Source: Purshia tridentata (taxonomy: Eukaryota > Streptophyta > Magnoliopsida > Rosales > Rosaceae). From it: a stretch of DNA of 43,277 nucleotides. How positions within the stretch are numbered: position 1 is the first letter of the stretch; each line of letters starts with the position of its first letter. Position numbers and translations under genes: made by a program. Under the pieces are notes generated by a model. The model saw only the letters and a program-made list of their open reading frames with translations, had not been told where the DNA came from and made no database searches. This document shows positions 32,761 to 43,277 of the stretch, piece by piece. The stretch lies in the NCBI GenBank assembly GCA_003254885.1, contig QANT01006591.1, positions 1-43,277 on the forward strand, read 5' to 3'.

Positions 32761-35700
32761 TCAGTTCTTCCTTGTCCTCGTCCTAGGTCCACTGGTGCTT
32801 GCTTGGGAAGGCTTTGTAGGTGCTGGCACAGAGTTGGTTGCTGCTTGGGATGATTAGGTTGATGGCTGTGCATTATTCCTAGCCTGCATATCATCACAAA
32901 TAACATAAATCATCATAAATAGGATCAATGGGCAACTCTGTACAAGGTCACAATGCAAAAGGGTAAGAAACCAACCTGACCACTTGATTTTTTCCTGCCC
33001 CTTCGAGATGCACGTGGCTGTCCATTGTTGTTTGCAGCTGCACTTCCACTAGGCTGTCCATTGTTGTTTGCAGTAGCAGCTGCACTTCTTCTAGCCTGAA
33101 ATACTTTTAAGCATACCAATTAGCCTCTAATAATTTCAAGCATACCAAATTCAGTTTCATGTTATAAATAGATTGAGCTTACCTCTTCAGTTGCCCTATT
33201 ACTTTTCCTTTGTTTGGGTGGCCTGTGCCTATGACAAGTCCTGGTATTGTGACCTATCTGGCCACAATGCCCACACTTGATGGAGGTGCCTCATTCACTT
33301 CATTTGGCCTTTCGGTTGTCTCACCAACTGACTTCTTTCTTTTCATTCTAGGTCTTCCAGGTTGCCTATTGTATTCCAGGGGAGAAATTGGTATGTACTC
33401 AGCACTTGATGGAGGCCACATGCTCATGCCATTCACAGGATTTATCAGACATGTATATGACTCAAGGTACTTGGTTTTTGTATAGCAGGGTGCCACAAAA
33501 TCCTCCACTGTCTTATGCCTTAGATACCTTAATGCACTAATGACATGGGTGCATGGAATTCCAGTCAGTTGCCACTTTATGCATGAACAAGTGTGCAAAT
33601 CCAAATCAACAATATACTGGCCACCCCCACCAGAGTCCACTTGATACCTATTCCCTCCATTCCAAGCTGTTGTACAAATAGCACTACCTTCCTTGGCCTC
33701 TTCCAACTTCTTATGCACCTTGGGACAAATGGTTCCATGCCATGCCTGCATCTTATCCCTCCTAATTTGGATCATCTTCATCAGCATTGTCCGAATCATC
33801 TCCATCATAGTCAGTATTGGCTTCCCCCTTGCATTGAGTATCACAGAGTTGAAGCTCTCACACAAGTTGTTTAACAACATGTCACACTTAGGGACTGTGT
33901 AAAAGTGAGACTTACTCCATTCATGTGCAGGCCTTTGCAGCAACCACTGCCATGCAGATTCACTCAACCTCTTGACCTCTTCTATACCTCTCAGGAAATG
34001 TGGCTTAGTAGTGGCCCTTGCACACTTCCACAATGCATCCTTCAAAGCTTTTCCTTTGTGCACAAGTTTGAAGTTGGTCCATAGGTGCCTAACACAATAC
34101 CTATGGCACACATTTGGAAGAAGCTCTTGACAAGCAGGAATTAATCCCTTCTGCTTGTCAGAGATGAATGTTCAGTGCTGTTGGTTTTCAATTCCCACAT
34201 CATCTACCAATAACTGAATGAACCACTTCCAAGCTGCTTTGTTCTCCATCTCTACACATGCATAGGCAATCACCCATGTCTCTTCATTAGCATCCACTCC
34301 AACTGCAGACAGAAGCTGACCCCCATATGGGCCCTTCAAGTGGCATCCATCCAACCCAATCAGAGGTCTGCATCCTCTCTTGAAGCCTTCCTTGCAAGCA
34401 CTCAAGCACATGTATAACCTTTGGAACTTCCCCTCATCCAAATGTACAACACATGTGCTGCCAGGGTTAGTCCTTCTAATTTCTTCACAATATTCCCAAA
34501 GTCTTGCATATTGTTCGACATGGGCACCTTCAATGATCTTCTTGGCCATTCCAAAGGCCCTGTAACACTGCCAATATGACACATTGCAATTCCACTCTGT
34601 CTCCACAGTCTGCTGGAATGACTCAAGTGGCCAAGTAGGGTTAATCTTGATCCTATCCAAGAATGCATCACATATGGCCTTGGTGGATACATTTATGTTG
34701 TCATGGATCCTGTTACACCAATGTGTCTTACACATCTTCTTGATTTGAATTGAGTCTTAATTATTCATTTTCCCCACTCTTATAAACCACGGACAACCAC
34801 TATCACATACTACCCATAGCTTGAACGAAGCATTCCTGTTGAACTTTATCCCCCCATATCAATGTAGGCTTGAATACCTCCTCATAGCCTTTTTGAAAAC
34901 CACTGCATCACTAAACACTAACCCCTTCTAGAAATTTGAGTCTGCCATATCAGTCTCAGGATTAAACTCTGGCCATCTTCTTCTACCCCCATCTCCATCA
35001 TTATCTGACTCATGCACACTGTATAGGGCATCTGAGTCATATGCCTCTGCCACATCTGGGATTTCATCGACCCCCAAGTCATTCATGGCATCCATTGTTG
35101 CCCCATTGCCATCACTTGCTACAGCAGCTCTTGCCTCACTTGATCCTCCACCTTCAGGTACTGGAGGTCTTGCCTCACGCTCTGCTGCATCATCAACAAA
35201 CCTCCTAAACTGAGTGTGATATGCATCTGGAGGGTAATCTTCATCAACAAAGTCCTCCACTACCACCTCGGGTTGAATAGGTTGGTTTCCATCAATATCT
35301 TCTAGTTCTTCACTATCCCTCCAGCCTTCTAAGTCATTAATACAACTGAATACATCTTCAAAGTCAGCATGGTTGGCCTCACCTGCCCCCACAACTTCAG
35401 TCTCTATCTCTCCAGTATCCACTGTCTCTCTCTCTCTCAACTCAGTGGGGTTGGCCTCACTTCCCCCCACAGCATCAGTCTCTCTTTCTCCAAACTCAGT
35501 GGGGTTAGACTCACTTGTCCCCACAACATTCTCTCTTTCTCCAAACTCAGTATTAGTGGCCTCAATTGAATCTTTAGCCTCTAAATTCTGATGCCCTGGT
35601 TGATATAGTACCAGTTGTTTTCCATTGTTGTCTTCTAAGTCCTCAATAACCACAGTGCATGGCAGCTTATATATAGAATCCACATATGCCTTGTGCCTCT

Positions 35701-36607
35701 TCAATGCTTCTTCAAGGGTTAACTGTGCAAAAAACAATTGAATTGTGGTTTCTTCATCAGTTATAAACCCACACATATGCTGCACATCGGCATCACACTG
35801 CATCCTTCTCACCCCTTGAGAAAATGGTTGACCTGGCTCCTTATAGAAGTACTCCACAAACGTGCCATTGTACCCCAGGTTCTCTGCCATATCATCAATC
35901 GTTGTTAAGCTGACAAAATCTCTATCAAGGTAATCGAACCACTTAATCTTGCCACCCATGAGCCACACAGCATGAGAAATTTGAAGCAGATGCTGCAGCA
36001 TTACCAATAATAATGTTAATTAAAAATGTTATCAATTGCAAATATGGAATAGCGACAGAAATCAAAAGAAAAAAATTATACAAATTATGCTAATGGTTAT
36101 AATATTGGGGTTAATGTTGTAACCACAAGAAACACACATGCACTTTCGGGTTCATGTTATAATATTGGGGTTTGGACCACAGGACATGCACTTTAGGGTT
36201 AAGACCACAGGACAACTCCCGCAGATTTTCCCAGTCACTTTCCTGGACCACAAACAGTTATTCACTACTTTATTCCACAATATCGAGTAGGTAGATTCGC
36301 TGAAACTACTTTACTCTCCTTTACTGCTTTTTTTATACACTACCAGACAAGAACAAACACTATACAAGACAAATAAAATGGTCATTTCACCGGTCCCCAA
36401 CAACATGCCTTTATTCACATAAATCTTATAAAGTGCACAAAACCGATATGTTTTCAACAGAGAACCCACTCTACAAAGCCCCAAAACTCATTCACTACAA
36501 CACAGAACCACACTACGAGAAAGAAACAGTGGGGTTTACTGCTTACCATAATAGGGAATGTCGTGGTTATTGTTATCTCGCGGGATGAACTGTAATTTGC
36601 GCTCCAT
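32761..36607 (-). pseudogene. MULE (MuDR-type) transposase, decayed
   Basis: A probable first exon (36607-36547, MERKLQFIPRDNNNHDIPYY) precedes a PB1-like N-terminal domain (GGKIKWFDYLDRDF), an acidic repeat-rich linker, and the MULE catalytic domain. Catalytic candidates are Asp in LIGLDGCHLKG (near 34350), Asp in TFISDKQKG (near 34158) and Glu in NNLCESFNS (near 33858). A SWIM zinc finger CSC...GIPCTH follows (33589-33545), then a CCHC knuckle CGHCGQIGHNTRTCH in another frame (about 33205-33250). Nonsense codons at 34928-34930, two more between there and 34735, and 34172-34174, a frameshift near 33270 and a stop in the last exon break it. The C-terminus has NNNGQP repeats. It cannot act alone. 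Confidence 0.9.
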
Positions 36608-36865
36608 TTGGCTTCGAATAGGTACGCAACCTTCAACTCCAGGATTTCAAACTATTTTGTCTTTGGTTTGGTGTGTTTCGTCTCGATCTGAAAATATGGG
36701 TGGGTTTTTGGGATTTCAGGGGTAGTGATTTCAAGAGGGAGTTGGGATTTCAGATCTGCAAAATCTTCAGAAAATTAAGAACAACCACGGTTGGGATTAC
36801 TGAGGATTTTTTCGATTTCCTAAGAATATGGTTGGGTTTCTTTTTTTGAAATTGGGAGACTTTAA

Positions 36866-37202
36866 TTCCGTTGCAGGTTTTTTATTTGAATTGTTTGATG
36901 TTTTTAAACTGATGTGGCTGTCCAGGTGGCGCAAATTTTTGGGGGGAAGAAGCACATTCAGCGCTAACGTAGCTTGATAAGGCGGGAAGCAATCTGGGCC
37001 AGACATCTGGCGTCCAACGGTGCGCCAAGTCAGCTCCAAGTCAGCCCCAAGTCAGCGTTTAACGGAGCTTCTGACGGGGGAGTTGACGGAGGTACGTATT
37101 TGCCAAAAAAATGAAGTTGGGGTACCAAAAAATTCAAAAAAAAACTAGGGGTACCGACTTGCAATTTGACCCAAACCTGAGGTACTAAATTGCAGTTTAC
37201 CC
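36866..37202 (-). repeat. Right terminal inverted repeat of the MULE
   Basis: About 337 bp, the reverse complement of the left repeat. It is longer because a CCAAGTCAGC unit is repeated three times near 37022-37055. Confidence 0.9.
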
Positions 37203-37238
37203 AAATTAATATCTTATTTATTGAAAGATCATCTTATA

Positions 37239-37464
37239 TGTAGAAACTGATTCTTTCTTAATATTGATCACACATAGATACAGAGTATTTATACAATTAT
37301 ATGGCTGAGCATTTACATGGTAACCGAAACTGCAATCAACCATACAATAATATTGTAATAACTATACTAATAAACTGCACAATAACTGCACAACGGAAAG
37401 ACACTTTAATTAGCCATAACTAGGATTGAAGCCACCATATGAATGTGGCAGTTTCTCCTTAACA
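37239..37464 (-). repeat. 3' LTR of the Copia element
   Basis: On the minus strand it starts TGTTAAGGAGAAACTGCC and ends TTTCTACA. It is 226 bp, about 98% identical to 42841-43066. Confidence 0.95.
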
Positions 37465-37508
37465 CTCCCCCGCAAACTTGACGCCGAATAGGAGACAAGT
37501 TTGGATAT

Positions 37509-38383
37509 TGTTGTAACACAAAATCTCCAAGGATCCGAAACCTTGACGATGATAGGTCCTGTGAACAATGAAAACCTTCGGAGGTAAGGTGACACCGGTG
37601 TGGTGTCGGCCAAAGGCTCTTCGACGGTCAAGTTAGTAAACAAGATCGCTAAATTCTCAAAGCAATGGCTTAGAGCTTAAGAGTTAATTACCTTGGAATG
37701 ATTGTATGAGAGCGTTTATATAGAGGATAAACTAATCCTCATGGCCTTAGGATTGTAAGTTTATTAAACTTGTAATCACCGAGAAGTATAATCCATATTG
37801 GATTGAACTTCTATACTTGAATCCTTGTTTGGAGAGGATTCAAGCCATTTAATTCGTATGGGAGTTGGTTTCCCCATTCTTTTAGGAGTTCTTAGATCCT
37901 AATTATCATAAGAATACCTTCTTTAGTTAGTTTAGGATACGTTCGCCCATTCTTAGCGCCATTCCGGATCTATCCCCAGGTCCTAAGAGTCTCCCCGGAG
38001 GTATCCGGCCTCTTTGGCCCATTTTCCTGGACCCATTGGCGGGTCCGTACGCATTCGGCCCCTTTGGGTGGTTATGTGAGTGATGACCCTATGTCCCATG
38101 TATAATGGGTCCTTGAATTCCTTGCATGCTTTATACCTCCGGTCCCTTTGCATGTTATTGGAGAATGTCCATAACTTATATAAGTCTCTCAAAACATAGG
38201 TTGTGTTCTTCTAACACCATAGGTCCTATATTTCTATGCCTTTTCCAATGGACCTATGAGAATGGTTAGGTCCCTTCCTTTTTCCATAAGAATGGATAGG
38301 TCCCTTCATTTTTCCATGAGAATTGATAGGTCCCATGCTAGAATAAACCATGGTCCTATATTAGAATATTTCGTGGTCCCACA
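37509..38383 (-). mobile_element. Solo LTR inserted into the Copia element
   Basis: An 875-bp stretch with TG...CA ends separates the end of the RNase H frame (LPTDRFECLVS) from its remaining C-terminus (KLVSYSASSLRGSVK). Flanks GATAT (37504-37508) and GATAC (38384-38388) look like a 5-bp target duplication with one change. On the minus strand it has a TATA-like CTATATAAACG about 650 bp in, followed by an R/U5-like region ending TTGTGTTACAACA. No coding region is inside, so it is a solo LTR left by recombination between the two LTRs of a different family. Confidence 0.85.
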
Positions 38384-41300
38384 GATACTAAACATTCAAA
38401 ACGATCCGTAGGAAGACCTTTGGTGAAGACATCAGCGAGTTGATAAACAGAAGAAATAAACTGAACTTTGTGACTTTCAGAAGTGACACGTTCACGAACA
38501 AAGTGATAATCAAGAGCAATGTTTTTGGTATAGGCATGGAACACAGGATTAGCAGCCATGTAGGTGGCTGAAAGATTATCACAGTTGAGAAGCACTGGAT
38601 GAGAGGTCAGAAAACGAAGCTCTTGTAAAAGGCCTTGGATCCAGATAGTATCAGCACAAGCATATGCAAGAGCACGATACTCCGCTTCAGCACTGGAACG
38701 AGAGACCGTGCGTTGCTTTTTCACACTCCAAGATATGAGATTAGGACCCAAAAATACACAATAACCCGTGGTAGATCGACGGGTATCAGGACACCCCGCC
38801 CAATCTGCATCAGAGTAAGCAACAAGAATAGTGGAAGTTGGGGATCGATAAACAGGAAGGCCACGACCTAACGTACCTTTCAAGTAACGAAGAATGCGCT
38901 TAACAGCTATAAAATGAACATCACTAGGAGCACCCATGAATTGAGAGACATGTTGCACAACATATGCAATATCAGGTCGTTTGAGTGTTAAGTATTGTAA
39001 GGCACCAACAAGTTGACGATAGGAGGTAGGATCTAGTAGTGGAGAGCCATGAGTGCGAGAGAGAGAACCCTTGGAAGCCATAGGTGTGGGAGCCGGTTTG
39101 CATTCTAAGAGACTACTTCGTTGAAGAAGATCAAGAGTATATTTATTTTGAGTGAGATGTACCGAATCTGCCAAGTAGGAGATTTCAACCCCAAGGAAAT
39201 AATGCAATTGACCAAGATCTGTGATTTCGAACTCTACACCTAAGGTCCGAATGAAAGCAAGCAAATGAGAGGGATTACTGCCTGTAAGCACAATATCATC
39301 CACATAGAGAAGTAAAATCATCATATGAGAGTTGTCTTGATAAATAAACATGGGTGTATCCGCGCAGCTTTGAATGAATCCAACCCGAAGCAAGAAAGAG
39401 TTAAAGTGGGTAAACCACGCACGAGGTGCCTGCTTGAGACCATAAATGGCCTTGTGGAGCTTGCAAACATGATGAGGCCGACTAGGATCAACAAAACCAG
39501 GGGGTTGTTTCATATAAACTACTTCAGAAAGTGTACCATGGAGAAAAGCATTTTTAACATCAAGTTGACGAAGAGCCCAACCAGAAGAAATGGCCAAACT
39601 GAGAATTGTACGAATGGTAGTGGGTTTCACAACAGGGCTAAAGGTGTCAAAATAATCAACTCCAGGTTGTTGGTGAAACCCTTTTACTACCAAGCGGGCT
39701 TTGTGACGCTCAATAGTGCCATCCGAGCGACGTTTCACCTTAAAGACCCATTTGCATCCAACTTTATGGAAAGTTGGAGAAGCCGGAACTAAAGGCCAAG
39801 TACCCTGTCTAATAAGAGCATTGAATTCATCAAACATTGCCTGCTGCCATTCAGGAGAATGAGAAGCTTGTGTGTAACAGGTAGGTTCAACATCACTGTG
39901 AACAATAGCACTAAAAACAGAAGGTAGAGGATAGTGAACTACAAAATCTGACCGAATTTTAGGCTTGAAAATGCCTGATTTGGATTGGGTATGAATGGGG
40001 CTGGAGCGACCATGGACTAGAGGTGCAAGTGCTGTGGCAACCGAGCCTATGTCATCTGAGCTAGGTAGGGAAGATCCAAGATCAGAGGATGATGAATTAT
40101 CTGGTAAGGGGGAAATGGTAGGAGGGGAGGAGGCCACATGTGTAAGTGACAAGTCCGTAGCAATAACAGAAGATCCAAGAGCAGCAAGGGGTGACGGGGT
40201 AGTGAGATCAGTAGGGGGATTGTCAGAACAATCTGGTGGTGACACTAATGTGGCGGTTGGTGCTTGCGGTAGAATAGAAGTGGGCCCATGAGCAAGGGAT
40301 GAATTGAGCTGAAGTGGAGGCCCATATGGAGGCTCAATTGGAAGAAAAACAAGATCCGGGTTGGTGGCAGGAACTAGGCTGCTGGAAAAAGGAAATTGAT
40401 CCTCATGAAAGACGACATGTCGAGATGTATAGAGATGGCCTGAAGAGAGGTGGAGGCACCAATATCCACGGTAGTGATCACTGTAACCAACAAAAATACA
40501 AGCAAAGGAACGGGGTTCCAATTTATGTGAAGTATAATCACCAAGAAAAGGATAGCAAGTACAACCGAAGGTCCGAAGAAGAGAGTAGTCCGGATGTCGC
40601 CCAAACAAGGCATGATAGGGTGAAGCCCATTGGAGAACCGGGGTGGGAAGACGATTGACTAACTAAACTGCCGTACAAAAAGCTTCAACCCATAAGTTGT
40701 GAGGCAAATGAGCCATGAGAAGAAGAGTACGTCCCATGTCAGCTATATGACGATGTTTTCGTTAGGCCAAACCATTTTGTTGGGGTGTATATGGACACGA
40801 AAAACGATGCACAATCCCATTGCTAGCAAAAAATTGTTTGAAGGCCAGGTTGTCATATTCCTTGCCCCCATCACTTTGAAATTGCTTAATAGAAGAGGAA
40901 AATTGAGTTTGCACATAAGCAACAAAATTAGTAAAATGAGTGAAAACCTCTGATTTATGACGCATAGGAAAGATCCAAGAATAGCAGGTAAAATCATCAG
41001 TAAACAAAACATAGTATCAAAAACCAGAGATAGAAGGAATATGAGACATCCAAACATCAGAGTGTATTAAATTAAAAGGAACAAAAGAACATTGCTCACG
41101 AGAAGAAAAGGAAAGACGAACAAATTTAGCTGATGCACAATGGCTACAATTATTATTTGATAAACGAAAAGTAGAGCCTAACAAAGAACTAGAAGCTAGA
41201 GAAGTGAGCACTCGATGGGATGGGTGCCCAAGACGACGATGCCAAAGAGATGATGATGCAAACTCAGAAGCCAAAGCGGTCTTAGAACGAGCAAGAGATG

Positions 41301-42699
41301 ATGTTGCTAAGGTAGGAAAAATGGGATACAAACCGTCTTTACATCGGCCCTGAAACAGAAGAACGTTAGTTTTCAAATCACGAATGACATAACCCCAGGG
41401 ATAGAAATTAATGGAAACAAGATGATCCTGAGTGAACTGAGCAACGGATAAAAGATTCTTACTTAAAGAAGGAACACGAAGAACATCAGAAAGACGAAAG
41501 ACAAAAGAACCAAATGAAAATGAAAGTTTACCAGAGTGAGTGATGGGAAGCGAGGCACCATTACCAATTATGACACCATCGGAAGAAGCATGATTAGTAT
41601 TGGGGGTAAGAGAGCGAGCATCAGGGGTCATGTGGTTAGTAGCCCCCGAATCCAAATACCAAGTGGGGTTGGAGGTGGACGCAACAAAAGCACGAGAGTT
41701 GTCTGAGGTGGAATAAGACTGAGGACACCGAGAGGCAATATGACCAAATTGAAGACAATTCCAACATTGAAGAGGACGGCGTGAAGCTGGAGAAGGTCCT
41801 AAGAGGCCAGAGGAAGGAAGAGCACGCTGCTGATTATGACGCTGCTGGTTATTGCATTGTGGCGAAGAGGGACGGCCACCATAGGTGGGTCGAGATGATT
41901 GCTGACGAGAGAAATTCCAATCAGACTGATGCTGATTCCTTTGTCCAGGACCACGGTTATTAGACCGAGAAGAATTTTGGGCAGAATAAAAGGCAGTAGA
42001 AAGGGGCTGTGCCTGAGCAAAAGTAAGCATCTGTTGAGCATCAAAAGCCAAGATGCGAGAACGCAATTCTGAAAAACTAGGCAGAGGTGGGGATTGGAGA
42101 ATGGCAGTCACCAACATCATGTAGTCAGGTCCCAACCCACGAAGAGCATAATGAACCAAATCTGTAGGAGAGATAGGTTCACGGATGGCAGCCAATTGAT
42201 CCGACAAGCTTTTGATGTGAGAAAGATATTCAGGAATCATCTTTGATCCTTTTTGAGCAGAGAGAAGTTGAAACTTCAGTTGAGCAGCATTAGCAATGGA
42301 ATGTTGAGAGAAAGTGTTGTGAAGGCAATCCCAGACTTCCTTGGAGGTATTAAAACCAACGATATGGGCAAGAGTTGGTTCGGAAAGAGTGCCACGAAGT
42401 AGACTGAGGACATATTGATCTGCTTGAAACCAGGTGAGGTAATCGGGATTGGGGATTGGAGCTGGAGCAACAATGGTGACGGCGGCATCAACAGAGGCTT
42501 TGGACGTAGCAGGGACGATGGTGGAAGGTGGGCAAGGATGAGATCCATCTATATATCGCCAAAGATTTTGACCAATGAAATAAGGCTTGACTTGACTTTC
42601 CCAAAGAAGGTAGTTGGCGTTAGTGAGTTTTGAAGAGACAAGAGAAGCAAGGTTTGGAGTGGAGGTAGGGAAAACAGTAGTAGTAGAGGAGGAAGCCAC
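38384..42699 (-). pseudogene. Copia gag-pol polyprotein with three nonsense codons
   Basis: One frame on the minus strand encodes gag (LVSSKLTNANYLLWESQVKP), a CCHC knuckle CWNCLQFGHIASRC, protease WYLDSGATNHM, the pre-integrase domain (LWHRRLGHPSH), integrase (HSDVW...FQSDGGKEY...YTPQQNG), reverse transcriptase (GCKWVFKVKRRSDGTIERHK; catalytic YVDD near 39300) and RNase H (AYSDADWAG...STTGYCVFLG). Nonsense codons lie at 41017-41019, 40762-40764 and 40663-40665, all in or near integrase. The expected gag start (MASSSTTT) reads GTG at 42697-42699. The last residues are cut off by the solo LTR and reappear at about 37478-37508. Otherwise the frame is open, so decay is recent. Confidence 0.95.
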
Positions 42700-42850
42700 A
42701 TGGACGGAAGCAAGACAGAGTTGAAAGCTATTGCTTTGATACCATGTAGAAACAGTGGAGGTAGGGAAAACAGTAGTAGTAGAGGAGGAAGCCACATGGA
42801 CGGAAGCAAGACAGAGTTGAAAGCTATTGCTTTGATACCATGTAGAAACT
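42659..42850 (-). repeat. 96-bp tandem duplication spanning PBS and gag start
   Basis: Units at 42659-42754 and 42755-42850 are identical apart from the last base. Each contains the first gag codons, the leader, the primer-binding site (42733-42744, 42829-42840) and ten bases matching the LTR edge (TGTAGAAAC). Confidence 0.95.
42829..42840 (-). promoter_or_regulatory. Primer-binding site adjacent to the 5' LTR
   Basis: Reverse complement TGGTATCAAAGC, directly next to the LTR edge at 42841, the initiator tRNA-Met type. A second copy (42733-42744) arises from the 96-bp duplication. Confidence 0.85.
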
Positions 42851-43066
42851 AATTCTTTCTTAATATTGATCACACATAGATACAGAGTATTTATACAATT
42901 ATATGGCTGAGCATTTACATGGTAACCGAAACTGTAATCAACCATACAATAATATTGTAATAACTATACTAATAAACTGCATAATAACTGCACAACGGAA
43001 AGACACTTTAATTAGCCATAACTAGGATTGAAGCCACCATATGAATGTGGAGGTTTCTCCTTAACA
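42841..43066 (-). repeat. 5' LTR of the Copia element
   Basis: 226 bp, TG...CA on the minus strand, flanked outside by the TTATA target duplication. It would carry the element's promoter. Confidence 0.95.
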
Positions 43067-43203
43067 TTATACAACCCAAATTTAATGGTTTTAATTAATT
43101 TCTACTTAATTAAATAATACACATCATTCTTTTGTTTTTGTTTTTGCAATTATACCCTCACCCTTGCTATAACTTGATATGACTATTATTTTATATATTT
43201 TTA

Positions 43204-43277
43204 GATACATGTGATGAGATTAAGGATCTTGGGAATCTCAATTATTTTTTGGGTAAAGAAGTAGCACACTCCAAAAA
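43204..43277 (+). pseudogene. Fragment of another Copia reverse transcriptase, cut by the window edge
   Basis: The plus strand reads DEIKDLGNLNYFLGKEVAHS, the motif just downstream of the RT catalytic site in Copia elements (usual form FEIKDLG-x-L-x-YFLG-x-E). It lacks the preceding YVDD region and runs off the window, so size and integrity are unknown. Confidence 0.7.

Larger units (their letters stand above)
31149..37202. mobile_element. Complete Mutator-like element (6054 bp) with TIRs and 9-bp TSD
   Basis: Starts GGGTAAACTGCAATTTAGTA and ends with its reverse complement. The inverted repeats extend over 300 bp each. AAATTAATA flanks both ends exactly (31140-31148 and 37203-37211), the 9-bp duplication expected of Mutator-type transposition. 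Inside are two convergent genes: a spliced GRF zinc-finger gene on the plus strand (31709-32124) and a decayed MULE transposase on the minus strand (32761-36607). The element is structurally whole but not autonomous any more. Confidence 0.95.
37239..43066 (-). mobile_element. Full-length Copia LTR retrotransposon, minus strand
   Basis: The LTRs are 42841-43066 (5') and 37239-37464 (3'), 226 bp each, with TG...CA ends and a perfect 5-bp target duplication TTATA (37234-37238, 43067-43071). A tRNA-Met-type primer-binding site abuts the 5' LTR, and a polypurine tract (GTTTGCGGGGGAG on the minus strand, 37465-37477) abuts the 3' LTR. The two LTRs differ at about 5 of 226 positions, so the insertion is fairly recent. 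One long gag-pol frame fills the interior, broken by three nonsense codons. A solo LTR was later inserted at 37509-38383. Confidence 0.95.

Noticed and set aside
33210..33902. Plus-strand open frames opposite the MULE transposase.
   Set aside because: The minus strand carries the SWIM finger and catalytic motifs here; the plus-strand frames are shadows.
39325..40658. Plus-strand open frames of up to 155 codons opposite the Copia pol gene.
   Set aside because: They lie antisense to reverse transcriptase and integrase, whose conserved motifs explain the open reading.

Overview
The window reads as plant nuclear DNA: AT-rich, intron-bearing, crowded with plant-type transposons (Copia, L1-type LINE, Mutator-like/MULE, MITEs, LTR fragments), and carrying a CC-NB-LRR resistance gene. 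A woody eudicot, possibly Rosaceae, fits the repeat style and the RPM1-like gene; that is an impression, not a demonstrated placement.

Layout. 1-2.5 kb is AT-rich with no gene. 2.56-2.97 kb is a MULE-type MITE. 3.3-9.3 kb is a nest: a Gypsy-like LTR fragment, a Copia derivative that kept gag/protease but lost integrase and reverse transcriptase (4139-7146), and a 5'-truncated L1-type LINE on the minus strand (7346-9341). 9.95-11.6 kb is a degenerate transposon-associated coding region opening with an exact 370-bp tandem duplication. 12.0-12.6 kb is LTR-like, 12.6-12.9 kb carries CACTA-like subterminal motifs, and 12.9-13.4 kb is a two-exon fragment of the nucleolar gene MPP10 with its intron. 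14.0-15.5 kb (minus) is an intact five-exon gene for a 212-aa Tim17/22/23-family protein of the TIMMDC1 type. 15.8-19.3 kb holds duplicated segments, a possible mitochondrial-targeting first exon and a 31-bp minisatellite whose units each fold into a small hairpin. 20.6-25.7 kb is stacked repeats, including a 3.0-kb TG...CA insertion with a 5-bp target duplication.

26622-29345 is the clearest gene, an intact 907-aa RPM1-like CNL immune receptor, with a MITE and a G-box in its upstream region and an intron in its 3' UTR. A second copy of the 2.6-kb MITE family follows at 30.1 kb.

31149-37202 is a complete Mutator-like element: terminal inverted repeats above 300 bp, a perfect 9-bp target duplication, a decayed minus-strand MULE transposase and, on the plus strand, an intact 100-residue spliced gene with a GRF-type zinc finger and a C-terminal hydrophobic segment. 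37239-43066 is a full-length, recently inserted minus-strand Copia element with 226-bp LTRs and three nonsense codons, itself split near its 3' end by a solo LTR (37509-38383). The window ends in a fragment of another Copia reverse transcriptase.

Two cellular genes look functional (the CNL and the TIM-family gene). The most unusual object is the MULE that carries an intact GRF zinc-finger/membrane-tail gene beside a dead transposase.
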